Shown here one piece after another: positions 5,587 to 6,376 of a DNA stretch of 6,376 nt (position 1 is the first letter of the stretch; the number at the start of each line of letters is the position of its first letter). The stretch comes from Pseudomonadales bacterium (GTDB taxonomy: Bacteria > Pseudomonadota > Gammaproteobacteria > Pseudomonadales > Pseudohongiellaceae), in NCBI GenBank assembly GCA_031277435.1, contig JAITMI010000055.1, positions 1 to 6,376 on the forward strand, written 5' to 3'. Under the pieces are notes generated by a model that saw nothing but the letters and a program-made list of their open reading frames with translations, did no database searches and was not told the DNA's origin. Made by a program: the position numbers and the translations under genes.

Positions 5587-6165
5587 ATGCGCCACTATCT
5601 CGCCGCCAGTAAATACATTGATTTCGATTCCCCGGAAGTTGAAAATCTTGCTGGTCAATTAGCAACACGCGCAAACTCTGAAATTGAGCTTGCGCGAGTA
5701 TGTTTCGAGTTCGTCAGAGATGAAATTCACCATAGCGCTGATTTCAAACTCAACCCAGTGACTTGCAAAGCCTCGGATGTTTTGCTCTACAAAACTGGCT
5801 ACTGTTACGCAAAAAGCCATTTGCTTGCCGCATTGCTGCGGGCCAATGGCATTCCCGCTGGCCTCTGCTATCAGCGTCTATCCGTAGGTGAAAGTGGCGC
5901 GCCTTATTGCCTTCACGGTCTAAATGCCGTTTATCTCGAAGAATTCGGCTGGCTCCGTGTTGATGCCAGAGGAAACAAGCCTGGGGTAAATGCACAGTTT
6001 CATCCCCCAAACGAAACGCTTGCCTTTTCAATCAAATCGCCGCAAGAGCGCAATCTCCCGGAAATCTGGGCTGAACCATTGCCGCTTGTAATCCAGGCAC
6101 TGGAGCATTGCACCAGCTACAGCCAAGTGCTTGCCAATCTTCCTGATATTGAGCTATTGGCCTGA
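5587..6165 (+). CDS. Transglutaminase-like (papain-fold) cysteine enzyme, cassette-borne
   Basis: A 192-residue protein with the transglutaminase-core pattern. The catalytic Cys73 is in TGYCYAKSHLLAALLRANG, at the start of a long helix. His110 is in YCLHGLNAVYL and Asp126 in GWLRVDARGNK; spacing and neighbours fit the Cys-His-Asp triad. The N-terminal part (EIELARVCFEFVRDEIHHS, 32-50) is the usual helix before the core, and KASDVLLYKTGYC leads into the active site. There is no signal peptide or TM segment, so it is probably cytoplasmic. The family includes proteases, amidases and crosslinking enzymes, so reaction and substrate cannot be stated. The ATG lies 9 bp after GTTAGGC, and the only ribosome-site candidate is the TTAGG in that core. 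The stop TGA is inside GCCTGAC (6160-6166), just as in the first cassette gene. Its composition is AT-richer than nadK or mnmC, suggesting separate ancestry. Confidence 0.83.
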   Translation: MRHYLAASKYIDFDSPEVENLAGQLATRANSEIELARVCFEFVRDEIHHSADFKLNPVTCKASDVLLYKTGYCYAKSHLLAALLRANGIPAGLCYQRLSVGESGAPYCLHGLNAVYLEEFGWLRVDARGNKPGVNAQFHPPNETLAFSIKSPQERNLPEIWAEPLPLVIQALEHCTSYSQVLANLPDIELLA

Positions 6166-6195
6166 CGGCTTCGCCGCCGGCCAAATTCACTTCAT

Positions 6196-6217
6196 CTTGT
6201 ATGAGTGACTGCATTTG
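6196..6217 (+). repeat. Right copy of imperfect 22-bp direct repeat
   Basis: Pairs with 4940-4961 (18/22 identical). It begins 30 bp after the end of the GCCTGAC box that closes the last cassette gene. Its GACTGCATTTG is the left arm and loop start of the antitoxin operator dyad. Confidence 0.5.
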
Positions 6218-6232
6218 TATATTTTGCAGTCA
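6206..6232 (+). promoter_or_regulatory. Operator dyad and -10 box of the antitoxin operon
   Basis: Perfect 8-bp arms TGACTGCA (6206-6213) and TGCAGTCA (6225-6232) flank an 11-bp AT-rich centre containing TATATT (6218-6223, 5/6 to the -10 consensus). No strong -35 is seen at 16-18 bp. The predicted start is near 6230, followed by GAGAGG (6245-6250) and the ATG at 6260. A dyad centred on the -10 box is what an autoregulated ribbon-helix-helix antitoxin would bind; that role is inferred. There is no T-run, so a terminator is unlikely. Confidence 0.5.
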
Positions 6233-6259
6233 ACGCACTTAAGCGAGAGGTTTTGTGAC

Positions 6260-6376
6260 ATGGCCACCCTGACCGTGAGAAATGTACCCGATGACGTGCA
6301 TCGCGCCTTGCGCGTGCGGGCGGCCCAGCATGGCCGCAGTACGGCGGCGGAAGTACGTGAAATTCTGGCAAGCGTG
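6260..6376 (+). CDS. FitA/VapB-like ribbon-helix-helix antitoxin (3' end cut by window edge)
   Basis: The first 39 residues of a protein starting MATLTVRNVPDDVHRALRVR, followed by AAQHGRSTAAEVREILASV. A short N-terminal beta strand (ATLTVRNVP) and two helices (DDVHRALRVRAAQHG and STAAEVREIL) are the Arc/MetJ ribbon-helix-helix DNA-binding fold. The pattern V.IRN.P...H..L..RAA..GRS...E.R.IL is that of FitA-type antitoxins (plasmid-stability protein group). These normally sit directly upstream of a PIN-domain endoribonuclease toxin, so a VapC/FitB-like gene is expected just outside the window. GAGAGG, 9 nt upstream, is a good ribosome site. The coding sequence is GC-rich like the core genes, unlike the preceding cassettes, so it may be chromosomal rather than a cassette gene. 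Confidence 0.85.
   Translation, partial: MATLTVRNVPDDVHRALRVRAAQHGRSTAAEVREILASV

Larger units (their letters stand above)
5030..6166 (+). mobile_element. Integron-type gene cassette array without visible integrase (CALIN-like)
   Basis: Three attC-like sites in one orientation bound same-strand units. Using the usual cut after the first base of R', cassette A is 5083-5382 (300 bp, small membrane protein). Cassette B is 5383-5542 (160 bp, broken short frame). Cassette C begins at 5543 (or 5572, see the alternative core site) and contains the transglutaminase-like gene; its stop lies in a GCCTGAC box at 6160-6166. Genes start 1-45 bp after R' and stop 3 bp before or inside the next R'', the compact layout of cassettes. 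The block is visibly AT-richer than the flanking core genes. No intI reading frame exists on either strand here, so the array is either a CALIN or part of a longer integron. Confidence 0.68.

Noticed and set aside
6238..6244. CTTAAGC as R' box closing a fourth, 85-bp attC with GCCTGAC at 6160
   Set aside because: Only four Watson-Crick pairs plus one wobble with R'', no inner L''/L' pairing, and the antitoxin promoter would fall inside the site instead of inside the following cassette.

Overview
The window looks like chromosomal DNA from a GC-rich gammaproteobacterium. The housekeeping genes on the left (nadK, mnmC, tadA) resemble the enterobacterial/pseudomonad versions, with a fused two-domain MnmC. 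Nothing seen fixes the genus. About three fifths of the window is conventional core genome. The right part is AT-richer and mosaic, and it reads as a small integron-type gene-cassette array.

Left part (1-3804): nadK (NAD kinase, minus strand, last few codons off the edge) has an extended -10 promoter. Behind it is a small glycine-zipper lipoprotein gene, also on the minus strand. Divergent from that is mnmC, a bifunctional enzyme that finishes mnm5(s2)U34 in tRNA. Convergent with mnmC, 15 bp away, is tadA, which makes inosine at A34. Two enzymes acting on the tRNA wobble base therefore sit end to end.

Middle (3805-5029): a divergent intergenic region carries a good sigma70-type promoter and a dyad over the start site. 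It leads into an exported WG-repeat protein of unknown function. A 133-bp gene-free stretch follows. It contains a hairpin-forming sequence and a second sigma70-type promoter that ends just before the first attC.

Right part (5030-6376): I see three 59-bp attC-like sites in the same orientation (5030-5088, 5330-5388, 5490-5548). Between and after them are three cassette-like units: a two-TM small membrane protein starting 1 bp after an R' box and stopping inside the next R'' box; a 160-bp unit whose short reading frame is broken; and a transglutaminase-fold protein with a complete Cys-His-Asp triad, whose stop codon again lies in a GCCTGAC box. No integrase gene is in the window, so this is either a cluster of attC sites lacking an integrase (CALIN) or the inner part of a longer integron. 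The last cassette lacks a recognisable R' box. Sequence beyond it is GC-rich again and starts a FitA/VapB-like ribbon-helix-helix antitoxin gene, with an 8-bp-arm dyad over its promoter. A degenerate copy of part of that promoter/operator lies on the other side of the array, so the array is flanked by imperfect direct repeats.

How the parts may work together: the cassette genes all point the same way and could be read from the promoter just before attC1, as Pc does in classical integrons. The attC calls rest on box sequences, pairing and spacing seen by eye; a covariance-model search would settle them.
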